64,000 nt of DNA from Flavobacterium magnum. Lineage in GTDB: Bacteria > Bacteroidota > Bacteroidia > Flavobacteriales > Flavobacteriaceae. Numbering within the stretch: the first letter of the stretch is position 1; each line of letters opens with the position of its first letter. Location: the NCBI RefSeq assembly GCF_003055625.1, contig NZ_CP028811.1, positions 1,054,001 to 1,118,000 on the forward strand, read 5' to 3'. Positions 54,793 to 62,481 of the stretch are shown in pieces. The notes beneath the pieces were generated by a model. The model ran no database searches and was not told where the DNA came from. It saw only the letters and a list, made by a program, of their open reading frames with translations. The position numbers and the translations under genes are program-made.

Positions 54793-56061
54793 ATGGCAGA
54801 TATATCAACCAATTTTCTCGGCATAAAATCCCCAAACCCTTTCTGGCTCGCCAGCGCTCCGCCTACAGATAAAAAAATCAATGTGGTCCGTGCTTTCGAA
54901 GCCGGCTGGGGTGGCGTCGTATGGAAAACGCTTGGCTCGCAGGTCAAGAATGTTTCCTCGAGATATTCCTCGGTAAATTACGCCGGCAAGCGCATGATGG
55001 GTTTCAATAACATCGAACTCATCAGCGACCGGCCATTGGATATCAACCTTAAGGAAATTACCGAAGTCGTCAAGATGTTCCCCGATCGCGCCATGATCGT
55101 ATCACTCATGGCCGACAACGACCGCCAGTCATGGCACGAACTCATCATGAAATGTGAGGACGCCGGAGCGATGGGCTTTGAACTCAATTTCGGCTGTCCG
55201 CACGGCATGACCGAACGCGGCATGGGTGCGGCAGTAGGGCAGGATCCCGAAATCGCCAAAATGGTCGTCGAATGGGTCATGGAAAAAGCCACGATTCCCG
55301 TCATTACCAAACTGACACCCAATGTGCATTCTGTCGTGCCCACCGCCCGTGCTGCCGTCGAAGGGGGTACAAATGCCCTGAGCCTGATCAACACCATCCA
55401 AAGCGTCACCGGTGTCGACTTAGATACTTTAGTCCCGAATCCTTACGTCGCGGGGAAAAGTGTTTTCGGAGGTTATTGCGGCCCCGCAGTCAAACCGATT
55501 GCGCTGAAAATGCTGACGACTGTCGCACAGGATCCGCTGGCGTCACGCGTCCCGATTTCCGGGATCGGTGGCGTGAGTACGTGGAAAGATGCTGTCGAGT
55601 TTATGCTCTTGGGAGCGACTTCCGTTCAGGTTTGCACCGCGGCAATGAACCACGGTTTCCGCATCGTCGAAGACATGTGCGAGGGCCTCAGCAACTGGAT
55701 GGACGAAAAAGGCTTTGCTAAAACCACCGATTTCATCGGTAAATCCGTCGAAAAAATCACGCATTGGGAAGACCTCGATATCAATTACCACCACATCGCC
55801 AAGATCGACCAGGATAAATGCATCCACTGCGGCCTGTGCTACATCGCCTGCGAGGACACGTCGCACCAGTCCATCAACGTCGACCGCGGCAATCCGTACA
55901 ACCATTACACGGTCAAGGAGGAGGAATGCGTCGGCTGCAACCTCTGCAAGCTCGTGTGCCCCGTCGACAACTGCATCACGATGGAAGTGCACCGCGCCGC
56001 ACCGGAATATGTGAACTGGAAAGACTGGCAGCGTTTAGGTTTGCCTCTTAATGATCATTAA
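54793..56061 (+). CDS. preA: NAD-dependent dihydropyrimidine dehydrogenase subunit PreA
   Basis: 422 residues. A dihydroorotate-dehydrogenase-like FMN barrel (about 1-310): PNPFWLASAPPTDKKINVVRAFEAGWGGVVWKTLG, ELNFGCPHGMTERGMGAAVGQDPE, TKLTPNVH, GGYCGPAVKPIALKM and GIGGVSTWKDAVEFMLLGATSVQVCTA. A ferredoxin-like tail carries two [4Fe-4S] motifs, CIHCGLCYIAC and CVGCNLCKLVCPVDNC. With PreT it catalyses NADH-dependent reduction of uracil/thymine to the 5,6-dihydro form, the first step of the pathway. Confidence 0.95.
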   Translation: MADISTNFLGIKSPNPFWLASAPPTDKKINVVRAFEAGWGGVVWKTLGSQVKNVSSRYSSVNYAGKRMMGFNNIELISDRPLDINLKEITEVVKMFPDRAMIVSLMADNDRQSWHELIMKCEDAGAMGFELNFGCPHGMTERGMGAAVGQDPEIAKMVVEWVMEKATIPVITKLTPNVHSVVPTARAAVEGGTNALSLINTIQSVTGVDLDTLVPNPYVAGKSVFGGYCGPAVKPIALKMLTTVAQDPLASRVPISGIGGVSTWKDAVEFMLLGATSVQVCTAAMNHGFRIVEDMCEGLSNWMDEKGFAKTTDFIGKSVEKITHWEDLDINYHHIAKIDQDKCIHCGLCYIACEDTSHQSINVDRGNPYNHYTVKEEECVGCNLCKLVCPVDNCITMEVHRAAPEYVNWKDWQRLGLPLNDH

Positions 56062-56069
56062 TTTTTTAT

Positions 56070-56152
56070 GGGCGTTGCCTTCGGCCGGGCTTTCCGCTGT
56101 ATCTTTTGTTCCGCTGCACTCCACAAAAGGATGCCGCTGCAATCCCTAACGC
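56070..56152 (+). repeat. Dispersed palindromic repeat, copy C
   Basis: Starts GGGCGTTGCCTTCGG and ends CCCTAACGC, so the outer ends are partly complementary. The core TCCGCTGTATCTTTTG and CACAAAAGGATGCCGCTGC matches copies A and B. It lies in the 118-nt gap between preA and the carbamoylase gene, downstream of the PreTA unit. Confidence 0.8.
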
Positions 56153-56179
56153 AAACCCGCATAACATGAACGAATCAGC

Positions 56180-57421
56180 ATGAAAATAAACGCATCCCGC
56201 TTACAACAACATTTCGAAGCCATGAGCCTCATCGGTAAAATTGGCGACACCGGAACCTGCCGCCCGGCGCACACTGCATTAGAAAAACAAGGTTTTGAAC
56301 TTGCCGCATCCTGGATGCACGAGGCCGGAATGACAACCAGAATTGACCACTTCGGAAATCTCATCGGCAGGCTCGAAGGCAAAAACCCTGAACTTCCGGT
56401 TTTGATGATGGGTTCGCATCTCGATTCCCAACCTTATGGCGGACGGTTTGATGGCGTGGCCGGCGTATTGTGTGCGATCGAGGTTGTCATGATGTTGCAC
56501 GAAAACAATATCATCCCAGAACGCCCGATTGAAGTGATTTCTTTCGCTGATGAAGAAGGCTGGCGTTTCAATAAAGGGCTTTTCGGTTCGAGGGGAATCC
56601 TTGGAAAAATCGAGGATGGTGAACTACAGCGCACCGACAAGGATGGCATTACACGCGAGCAGGCGCTGAGAGATTTCGGTTGCGACGTGACGAAATTCCA
56701 CGAATCGGAATATCAATCCGGAAGTATTTTCTGCTTCCTCGAACTTCATATAGAACAAGGCCCGATACTCGATCTGGCGCAAAAGCCTATTGGTGTCGTA
56801 TCCGGAATTTCGGGGCCGCTTTGGTGGACAGTAAAATTGAAAGGCATGGCGGGGCACACGGGTTCAGTCCCAATGCCAATCCGAAAGGACGCTTTAATGG
56901 GCGCAGCGGAAATTATTGTTGCCGTCAATGACATCGCCACCCAGATTCCCGGTGCACCAACGGTCGGGACGGTTGGGACCATCCAGGTTTTTCCGGCGTC
57001 AAGGAACATCATTCCTGAAGAGGTGACCTTCACGGTCGACCTCCGCGATATTGACCTTGACCGCAGGAACCGTTACGAAAAGCAATTGCGCGACCGTATC
57101 GAAGCCATCACCCGAAAGCACGGCCTGACTTGCGAAATTTCAGAAGATACCAAAAGCGATCCGCGGTATTGTGCCGACTGGATCAAGGAAATCATCCGCA
57201 AACAATGCGAGAACCTGAACCTCGATGCGCCCGAATTGATGAGCGGCCCGTTCCACGATGCACTGGCGATGTCTTATGCCTGTGATTACGGCATGATTTT
57301 CGTGCGCTGCAAGGACGGCATCAGCCACAATCCGCTGGAATATGCTTCGTATGAGGATTTGGCTTTGGGAACGCAGGTTTTGCTGGGAACGGTTTCGGAA
57401 ATTTTAAATAAGGATAATTAA
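56180..57421 (+). CDS. M20-family N-carbamoyl amidohydrolase (hydantoinase/carbamoylase type)
   Basis: 413 residues. Zinc ligands and catalytic residues of the allantoate amidohydrolase/N-carbamoyl-L-amino-acid hydrolase family: GSHLDSQPYGGRFDGVAGVL, SFADEEGWRFNKGLFGSRG, LELHIEQGPILD, GMAGHTGSVPMPIRKDAL and GPFHDALAMSYACDYGMIFVRCKDGISHNPLEY. Related enzymes include a second, unrelated type of beta-ureidopropionase. It either duplicates the nitrilase-type step or handles another N-carbamoyl substrate. Separated from preA by repeat copy C. Confidence 0.88.
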   Translation: MKINASRLQQHFEAMSLIGKIGDTGTCRPAHTALEKQGFELAASWMHEAGMTTRIDHFGNLIGRLEGKNPELPVLMMGSHLDSQPYGGRFDGVAGVLCAIEVVMMLHENNIIPERPIEVISFADEEGWRFNKGLFGSRGILGKIEDGELQRTDKDGITREQALRDFGCDVTKFHESEYQSGSIFCFLELHIEQGPILDLAQKPIGVVSGISGPLWWTVKLKGMAGHTGSVPMPIRKDALMGAAEIIVAVNDIATQIPGAPTVGTVGTIQVFPASRNIIPEEVTFTVDLRDIDLDRRNRYEKQLRDRIEAITRKHGLTCEISEDTKSDPRYCADWIKEIIRKQCENLNLDAPELMSGPFHDALAMSYACDYGMIFVRCKDGISHNPLEYASYEDLALGTQVLLGTVSEILNKDN

Positions 57422-57461
57422 CCGGAAGTTTTTCAGACCTTTGATTACAAGCTTTAACAGG

Positions 57462-58619
57462 ATGAAAAACATAAAATCCAAATTGCCCTACGTTACCAAC
57501 CACATTTTTTCGGAAATGTCTGCGTTGGCCGCCCGGCACAACGCGATCAATCTGTCGCAGGGTTTTCCGAATTTTGAGCCCTCGCCGACCTTGCAGGATT
57601 TGGTTGCCGCGAGTCTGGCCGACAAGAGTTTACCCTTAGCCAACCAGTACGCGCCCATGGCAGGATTGCCTTCACTGCGCCAAAGCGTCGCTAAGAAGAT
57701 GAATCAGTCGTATGGCATTGCGGTGGACTGGGAGTCAGAAATCACCATCACGGTCGGCGCCACTGCAGCCATATACAACACGATTGCCGCTTTTGTCTGG
57801 CCGGGCGATGAAGTCATCCTGATGGAGCCGTGCTATGATTCCTACAGGCCCGCGGTTGACATGGCGGGAGGGATTCCGGTAATTTATGAGATGCAAGCCC
57901 CGGATTTTAAAATCGACTGGAAGGTACTCGCGACATTATTCACGCCAAAGACCCGAATGATTTGCATCTGCACCCCAAACAACCCAACCGGGACGGTATT
58001 TGAGCCGGCCGACATGGCCATGCTGTCGGAACTCGTACGCGATACCGATGTCATCGTGATGAGCGACGAGGTATATGAACACATGGTCTATAACGGCAGG
58101 GTACATGAAACCCCGTTGAAATATGACGGACTTCGGGACAGGACGGTTTCGGTATTTTCATTTGGAAAGACATATCACATCACGGGTTGGCGGATCGGTT
58201 ACTGCATTGCGGCGCCGGCGCTGACTTCGGAAATCAGGAAAATTCACCAAAACTCGGTTTTCAGTGCCAGCCATCCGTTGCAGCAGGCTCTGACACGGTA
58301 CATGGATGAATCGGACGATTACCTGTCATTGCCTGTTTTCTACCAGCAAAAAAGGGACCTGTTTGCTGCTGCCATGCAGCCATCGCGCTTTAGATTGTTG
58401 CCCTGCCACGGTTCTTATTTCCAATTGATGGATTATGCAGCGATATCGCAGGAAAGCGACTATGATTTTTGCGTCAGGCTGGCCCGTGAATACGGTGTGG
58501 CAGCCATCCCGGTGTCGCGCCTGCACAGCAATTTTAAGGACAATCGTTTGATCAGGCTTTGCTTTGCCAAGACCGATGAAACGCTTGTGGCTGCGGCCGG
58601 ACTGTTGTGCCGGGTTTGA
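57462..58619 (+). CDS. Class I/II PLP aminotransferase (methionine aminotransferase-like)
   Basis: 385 residues from MKNIKSKLPYVTNHIFSEMSALAARHNAINLSQGFPNFEP, the usual start of the YbdL/kynurenine aminotransferase subgroup. PLP-binding landmarks: VGATAAIYNTIAAFVWPGDEV, CICTPNNPTGTVFEP, SDEVYEHMVYNG and the internal aldimine Lys in SVFSFGKTYHITGWRIGYC. The substrate is most likely methionine, glutamine or an aromatic amino acid by family. A role in pyrimidine breakdown is suggested only by adjacency (40-nt gap after the carbamoylase gene). The earlier in-frame TTG at 57441 is weak. Confidence 0.88.
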   Translation: MKNIKSKLPYVTNHIFSEMSALAARHNAINLSQGFPNFEPSPTLQDLVAASLADKSLPLANQYAPMAGLPSLRQSVAKKMNQSYGIAVDWESEITITVGATAAIYNTIAAFVWPGDEVILMEPCYDSYRPAVDMAGGIPVIYEMQAPDFKIDWKVLATLFTPKTRMICICTPNNPTGTVFEPADMAMLSELVRDTDVIVMSDEVYEHMVYNGRVHETPLKYDGLRDRTVSVFSFGKTYHITGWRIGYCIAAPALTSEIRKIHQNSVFSASHPLQQALTRYMDESDDYLSLPVFYQQKRDLFAAAMQPSRFRLLPCHGSYFQLMDYAAISQESDYDFCVRLAREYGVAAIPVSRLHSNFKDNRLIRLCFAKTDETLVAAAGLLCRV

Positions 58620-58752
58620 TTGACATAGGCAAACATTATACTCCGCACGTCAGGAGGGGGAAATTCCAGGCTCAATATACGGTAAGCCGGGAATCTTAAG
58701 CAAAACTTAATTCTGCCACAATAATAATCAAAATCCCTGCCCGTTAATTCCT

Positions 58753-58760
58753 TAAATTTG
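58753..58760 (+). promoter_or_regulatory. -7 box at the start codon of the thioredoxin-like gene
   Basis: TAAATTTG matches TAnnTTTG but ends only 4 nt before the ATG at 58765. If used, transcription would begin at or beside the start codon, giving a leaderless mRNA. Confidence 0.5.
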
Positions 58761-58764
58761 TCAC

Positions 58765-59199
58765 ATGAAATTATTAGCCGTTTATTTTTTACTGTTAGTG
58801 CTCCCAACGCAATGGGAACCGGATTTTGAGAATGCCAAGAAATTGGCCAGGGAAAACCACCAACTCATATTGCTGAACTTTTCAGGTTCAGACTGGTGTG
58901 GGCCGTGCATGGTGACGAGAAAAGATTATTTTGACAGTGATGTTTTTTCAGCTATGGCGAAAAGCCATCTGGTGATGGTCAATGCTGATTTCCCGAGGAA
59001 GAAGAAAAACATCCCATCGGCGGATGTCGTGAAACGCAACGAAGCACTCGCTGACCAATACAACAAGCAGGGCATGTTTCCCTTTACCTTGTTGCTTGAC
59101 GCTGACGGCAAGGTAATCAAAACCTGGAGTGGTAAGCCAGGAGTCTCTCCGGAGCAGTTTACCGCCGAGGTCAAAGCCATTTGCGACGCGCATAAATAA
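58765..59199 (+). CDS. Exported thioredoxin-fold protein
   Basis: 144 residues. An N-terminal hydrophobic segment (MKLLAVYFLLLVLPTQ) acts as signal or anchor. The thioredoxin fold follows with NHQLILLNFSGSDWCGPCMVTRKDYFDSDVF, where WCGPC is the redox site, and the cis-Pro region MFPFTLLLDADGKVI. Similar to periplasmic thioredoxin-like proteins of the DUF255/thioredoxin_7 kind. It starts a four-gene unit with apbE, a DUF4266-type lipoprotein and a DUF3570 protein; the 7-nt gap to apbE indicates co-transcription. It probably keeps cysteines of partner proteins reduced or forms disulfides, an inference from context. Confidence 0.88.
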   Translation: MKLLAVYFLLLVLPTQWEPDFENAKKLARENHQLILLNFSGSDWCGPCMVTRKDYFDSDVFSAMAKSHLVMVNADFPRKKKNIPSADVVKRNEALADQYNKQGMFPFTLLLDADGKVIKTWSGKPGVSPEQFTAEVKAICDAHK

Positions 59200-59206
59200 T
59201 CCGTAG

Positions 59207-60130
59207 ATGGAAAAGCATTCAAAATCCCTGAAACTGATGGGCAACAATTTTACGATAACTGTTGTGGCTGAAGACAAGGATTTTGCATCGGAAAATATAG
59301 AAGCCGCCATTTCCGAAATCAGCAGGATTGAGCAGCTTTTGACCACATTTAAGCCGGATAGCCAGACCAACGCCATCAATGACAATGCGGGAATACAACC
59401 CGTGACCGTTGACGCTGAAGTTTTTAACCTGATTGAAAGAAGCCTGGCGATTTCGAAGATTACGCAGGGTGCGTTCGACATCAGTTATGGGAGTATCGAT
59501 AAGAGCCTTTGGAATTTTGACCGAAATATGACCACGCTGCCCACCGCAGAAACAGCCGCAAAAATGGTGTACCTGATCGATTACCGCAATATCATCCTGG
59601 ATGCTGAAAAATGTACCGTGTTCCTCAAAGAAAAAGGCATGCGCATCGGGTTTGGCGGTATTGGTAAGGGCTATGCAGCGGAAATGGCCAAACAGAAATT
59701 ATTAGGCAATGGTGTAAAAAGCGGCATTATAAATGCCAGCGGTGACCTGGCGGCCTGGGGATTGCAACCCGGAGGGAAGCCCTGGACCATAGGGATAGCC
59801 GATCCCGAACAGCCTGCGTCGGTTTTCTCGTATATCGAAATATCTGAGAAAGCCGTGGCCACTTCGGGAAATTATGAAAAATACATCACCATCGGCGGCA
59901 GGAAGTATTCGCATACTATCGATCCAAAAACCGGCCTCCCGATTACGGGCATCAAAAGCGTTACGGTCATTTGCGACAATGCTGAATTTGCCGATGCCAT
60001 GGCCACCCCGATTGCCGTAATGGGCATCAAGGCGGGCCTGTTCCTGGTTAATCAGATTCCCGGCCTGCATTGCATTATTATTGACGATTACAACAAAGTT
60101 TATACCTCTGAAAACATCCATTTAACATGA
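59207..60130 (+). CDS. apbE: FAD:protein FMN transferase
   Basis: 307 residues. ApbE signatures: LMGNNFTITV, EQLLTTFKPDSQTNAINDNAG, GAFDISYG, IGFGGIGKGYAAEMAKQKLLGNGVKSGIINASGDLAAWG, VATSGNYEKYITIGGRKYSHTIDPKTG and the metal-binding Asp/Thr in FADAMATPIAVMG. It transfers FMN from FAD to a Ser/Thr of target proteins. Most ApbE enzymes carry a signal peptide or lipobox; this frame starts MEKHSKSLKLMGNNF with none visible, so it may act in the cytoplasm or use an unrecognised start. Its stop overlaps the next gene's ATG by 4 nt. Confidence 0.93.
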   Translation: MEKHSKSLKLMGNNFTITVVAEDKDFASENIEAAISEISRIEQLLTTFKPDSQTNAINDNAGIQPVTVDAEVFNLIERSLAISKITQGAFDISYGSIDKSLWNFDRNMTTLPTAETAAKMVYLIDYRNIILDAEKCTVFLKEKGMRIGFGGIGKGYAAEMAKQKLLGNGVKSGIINASGDLAAWGLQPGGKPWTIGIADPEQPASVFSYIEISEKAVATSGNYEKYITIGGRKYSHTIDPKTGLPITGIKSVTVICDNAEFADAMATPIAVMGIKAGLFLVNQIPGLHCIIIDDYNKVYTSENIHLT

Positions 60131-60348
60131 ACAAAACAAGAAAAGCATTGATTATGGCCGTGGCCATCGGCACTGTAACGGTGTCGTGTGAATCGGTGAA
60201 AGAATACCAGAAATCCAAAATCAACGATTCGGAAATGGTACTCTCCAACCGTAAGATCGAGAAAACAGAACTGAGTTTCCAATCTTACCGAGAAGGCGCT
60301 TCCGGAGCCAATTCGGGCAAAAGCGGCGGCGGTTGCGGTTGCAATTAA
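60127..60348 (+). CDS. DUF4266-type small lipoprotein with GGGCGCN tail
   Basis: 73 residues. Signal peptide with lipobox VSC (KALIMAVAIGTVTVSC), then SVKEYQKSKINDSEMVLSNRKIEKTELSFQSYREGASGANSG and the C-terminal tail KSGGGCGCN. About 50 residues remain after processing, mostly polar. The tail with two cysteines is characteristic of DUF4266 proteins, which I recall next to DUF3570 genes in diverse Gram-negatives. The EGASGANS segment resembles the S/T-G-A-T/S flavinylation motif used by ApbE but lacks the exact acceptor. Overlaps apbE by 4 nt. Confidence 0.85.
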   Translation: MNKTRKALIMAVAIGTVTVSCESVKEYQKSKINDSEMVLSNRKIEKTELSFQSYREGASGANSGKSGGGCGCN

Positions 60349-60361
60349 TCCATAAAGGCAA

Positions 60362-61543
60362 ATGAAGAGGATAGTGATCACAGGATTTGCCCTATTGGGG
60401 TTATTCCGCATGCAGGCGCAAACGCAGCCTTCAGATTCAACAGGGTATAAAAGCACCAAGCTCAAGATCGAGGAGGTAAACCTGGTGTCGAGTTATTATA
60501 AACAAAATGGAAACAATTCGGCAGTCACCGGCGGCATCGGGACCGAGGAGCTGACCGATATTTCCAACGCGATTGATTTGAAGCTGGTCAAATACGGCAA
60601 GACAGGCAACAAGCACACCTGGGATGTTGAAGTCGGCGTGGACCATTATACGTCCGCTTCCTCTGATATGATTGATCTCAGCGCCAATTCATCGGCTTCA
60701 TCAGGCGACATCCGCTTTTATCCGTCGGTCAGTTACCTCATGGAGAATGAGGACAAAGGCCAATCTTTCGGCGCAGGGGTGTCTTCGTCAACCGAATTTG
60801 ACTACCAGTCATTTGGCGGGAATATCGTTTATGCCAAAAAAACCAAAGACCGCAATGGGGAATTCACCGCCAAATTCCAGGCATATCTCGACCAGGTGAA
60901 ATTGGTCGAACCGGTCGAACTGAGGACAGGCGGGGAAAATTACGGGACGGCGTCGAGAAATACGTTTGCGGGCTCGTTAAGCTATGCGCAGGTCGTCAAC
61001 CGGAATTTCCAGGTAATGTTCCTCGCCGATGTGATTACGCAAAGCGGCTACCTCGGGCTGCCCTTTCACAGGGTGTATTTTGATGATGGCTCAGTGCACC
61101 AGGAGAATCTTCCGGACACACGCCTGAAAATTCCGCTTGCGGTGCGCGGCAGTTACTTCCTGGGTGATAACATCATCCTGCGCGCGTACTACCGCTATTA
61201 TACTGATGACTGGGGTTTAAAGTCGCATACTGCCGATCTCGAAGTGCCGGTAAAACTCTCTCCGGTATTTTCGTTAAGCCCTTTTTACAGGTTTTATACC
61301 CAAACAGCTGTCAAGTACTTTAAAGGATTTCAGCAGCATGACGGTACTGAGGAATTCTACACCAGCAATTACGATTTATCGAAATTCGACAGCAGTTTCT
61401 TCGGCATGGGGATGAAATTCACGCCGCTTAAAGGCGTTTTTGGTCTCAAGCATTTCAATACCATTGAAATCCGCTATGGGCACTATACCAAGACGACCAA
61501 CATGGTGTCGAACATCATCAGCATCAACATCAAATACAAATAA
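60362..61543 (+). CDS. DUF3570 outer-membrane protein
   Basis: 393 residues with an N-terminal signal peptide (MKRIVITGFALLGLFRMQAQ). The mature protein is strand-rich with barrel-type alternation: NNSAVTGGIGTEELTDISNAIDLKLVKYGK, HTWDVEVGVDHYTSASSDMID, SYAQVVNRNFQVMFLADVITQSGYLGLPFHRVYFDDG and a last strand NIISINIKYK. The GNNSAVTGG(I/V)GTE segment and the LPFHRVYF segment are DUF3570 landmarks. Its role is unknown. It follows the DUF4266 gene by 13 nt, so it is the outer-membrane member of this cluster. Confidence 0.88.
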   Translation: MKRIVITGFALLGLFRMQAQTQPSDSTGYKSTKLKIEEVNLVSSYYKQNGNNSAVTGGIGTEELTDISNAIDLKLVKYGKTGNKHTWDVEVGVDHYTSASSDMIDLSANSSASSGDIRFYPSVSYLMENEDKGQSFGAGVSSSTEFDYQSFGGNIVYAKKTKDRNGEFTAKFQAYLDQVKLVEPVELRTGGENYGTASRNTFAGSLSYAQVVNRNFQVMFLADVITQSGYLGLPFHRVYFDDGSVHQENLPDTRLKIPLAVRGSYFLGDNIILRAYYRYYTDDWGLKSHTADLEVPVKLSPVFSLSPFYRFYTQTAVKYFKGFQQHDGTEEFYTSNYDLSKFDSSFFGMGMKFTPLKGVFGLKHFNTIEIRYGHYTKTTNMVSNIISINIKYK

Positions 61544-61561
61544 GAATCGGAATATTCCATT

Positions 61562-61588
61562 AAAAGGCTGTCCATCGGGCGGCCTTTT
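61562..61588. terminator. Bidirectional terminator
   Basis: AAAAGGCTG ... CGGCCTTTT hairpin between the DUF3570 and PAP2 genes. Confidence 0.75.
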
Positions 61589-61593
61589 CCGGT

Positions 61594-62343
61594 TTAGAAT
61601 TCCATGTAAAATCCGAGTCCGGCTTTGCCCTGGTTATAGGATGGCATCAGCATGCCGGTCGCCTTTGTGCTTTTGCTGAAAAAGGTTTTCTTTACAAAGG
61701 GATGGATCCAGTAAGCAATTTTTGTACTTAGTATTCCGATGCCTGCTCCCGCGGCGACATCCGTAAGCCAATGGCGGTGGTTATACATCCTGAAGAAGCC
61801 CGTTCCGGCGGCCACAGCGTATCCGGTAATGCCGTACCACGGAGACACGTTTTTGTATTCCTGATACAAAAATTCGGCACCCATAAACGCGGTCGCCGTA
61901 TGGCCTGACGGGAAAGAATTGTTCGAAGTGCCATCAGGTCTCCATACCGTACCGGTATTTTTGATGATATTGACCGAAGTTGCCATAATCAGGTAAGCCG
62001 TGCCTAATATGATGGTGCGGTCTTTGAAGTTATGCCGGCCCTGGATCCCGAAGGCATTGAGGGCATACACCGAAAGGAACGGACTGTATTGTGAGAAATC
62101 GTCTACTGAGATTTTCTCGTCAATGTGTTCTTTCAATTCATTATTCGTACTTGAATTAATCCCTCTTAGTGTTGGGCTTTCAAGTCCGATAATACCGTAA
62201 CCAAGTAAAACGGTCGGAATGATCAGGGCTTTGTAATTGAAATGGTAATTGTTTTGCGCGGGTAAGGTATCCAGTGTCTGTCCCTGGGCTGTCGAGAGCC
62301 TGAAGGACAGCAGGATGGCGATTGCCATGAGTCTTTTTGTCAT
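61594..62343 (-). CDS. PAP2-family phosphatase, exported
   Basis: 249 residues with a signal peptide (MTKRLMAIAILLSFRLSTAQG). The three acid phosphatase/PAP2 motifs are present: IKNTGTVWRPDG (motif 1, Arg-Pro), SFPSGHTATAF (motif 2, His) and RMYNHRHWLTDVAAG (motif 3, catalytic His and Asp). Hydrophobic helices surround them, so it is a membrane-associated lipid phosphatase, perhaps acting on undecaprenyl pyrophosphate or phosphatidate. The C-terminus (AGLGFYMEF) ends with an aromatic residue like outer-membrane proteins, so the location is uncertain. Confidence 0.9.
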   Translation of the reverse strand: MTKRLMAIAILLSFRLSTAQGQTLDTLPAQNNYHFNYKALIIPTVLLGYGIIGLESPTLRGINSSTNNELKEHIDEKISVDDFSQYSPFLSVYALNAFGIQGRHNFKDRTIILGTAYLIMATSVNIIKNTGTVWRPDGTSNNSFPSGHTATAFMGAEFLYQEYKNVSPWYGITGYAVAAGTGFFRMYNHRHWLTDVAAGAGIGILSTKIAYWIHPFVKKTFFSKSTKATGMLMPSYNQGKAGLGFYMEF

Positions 62344-62428
62344 CGGGATGTATTTGTGGGCAAAGTAAATTTATTTTCCTCAATCCTGAAATCGAAAATC
62401 GGTGTTCGATGCGGATATTGCGGTAAAT

Positions 62429-62457
62429 AAAAATCCCGACATGGCTGCCGGGATTTT
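62429..62457. terminator. Terminator downstream of the repeat surface protein
   Basis: AAAAATCCCG ... CGGGATTTT hairpin, 25 nt beyond the minus-strand stop at 62482. Confidence 0.8.
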
Positions 62458-62481
62458 GTTATCTCATTTTGTTAATCGTAA

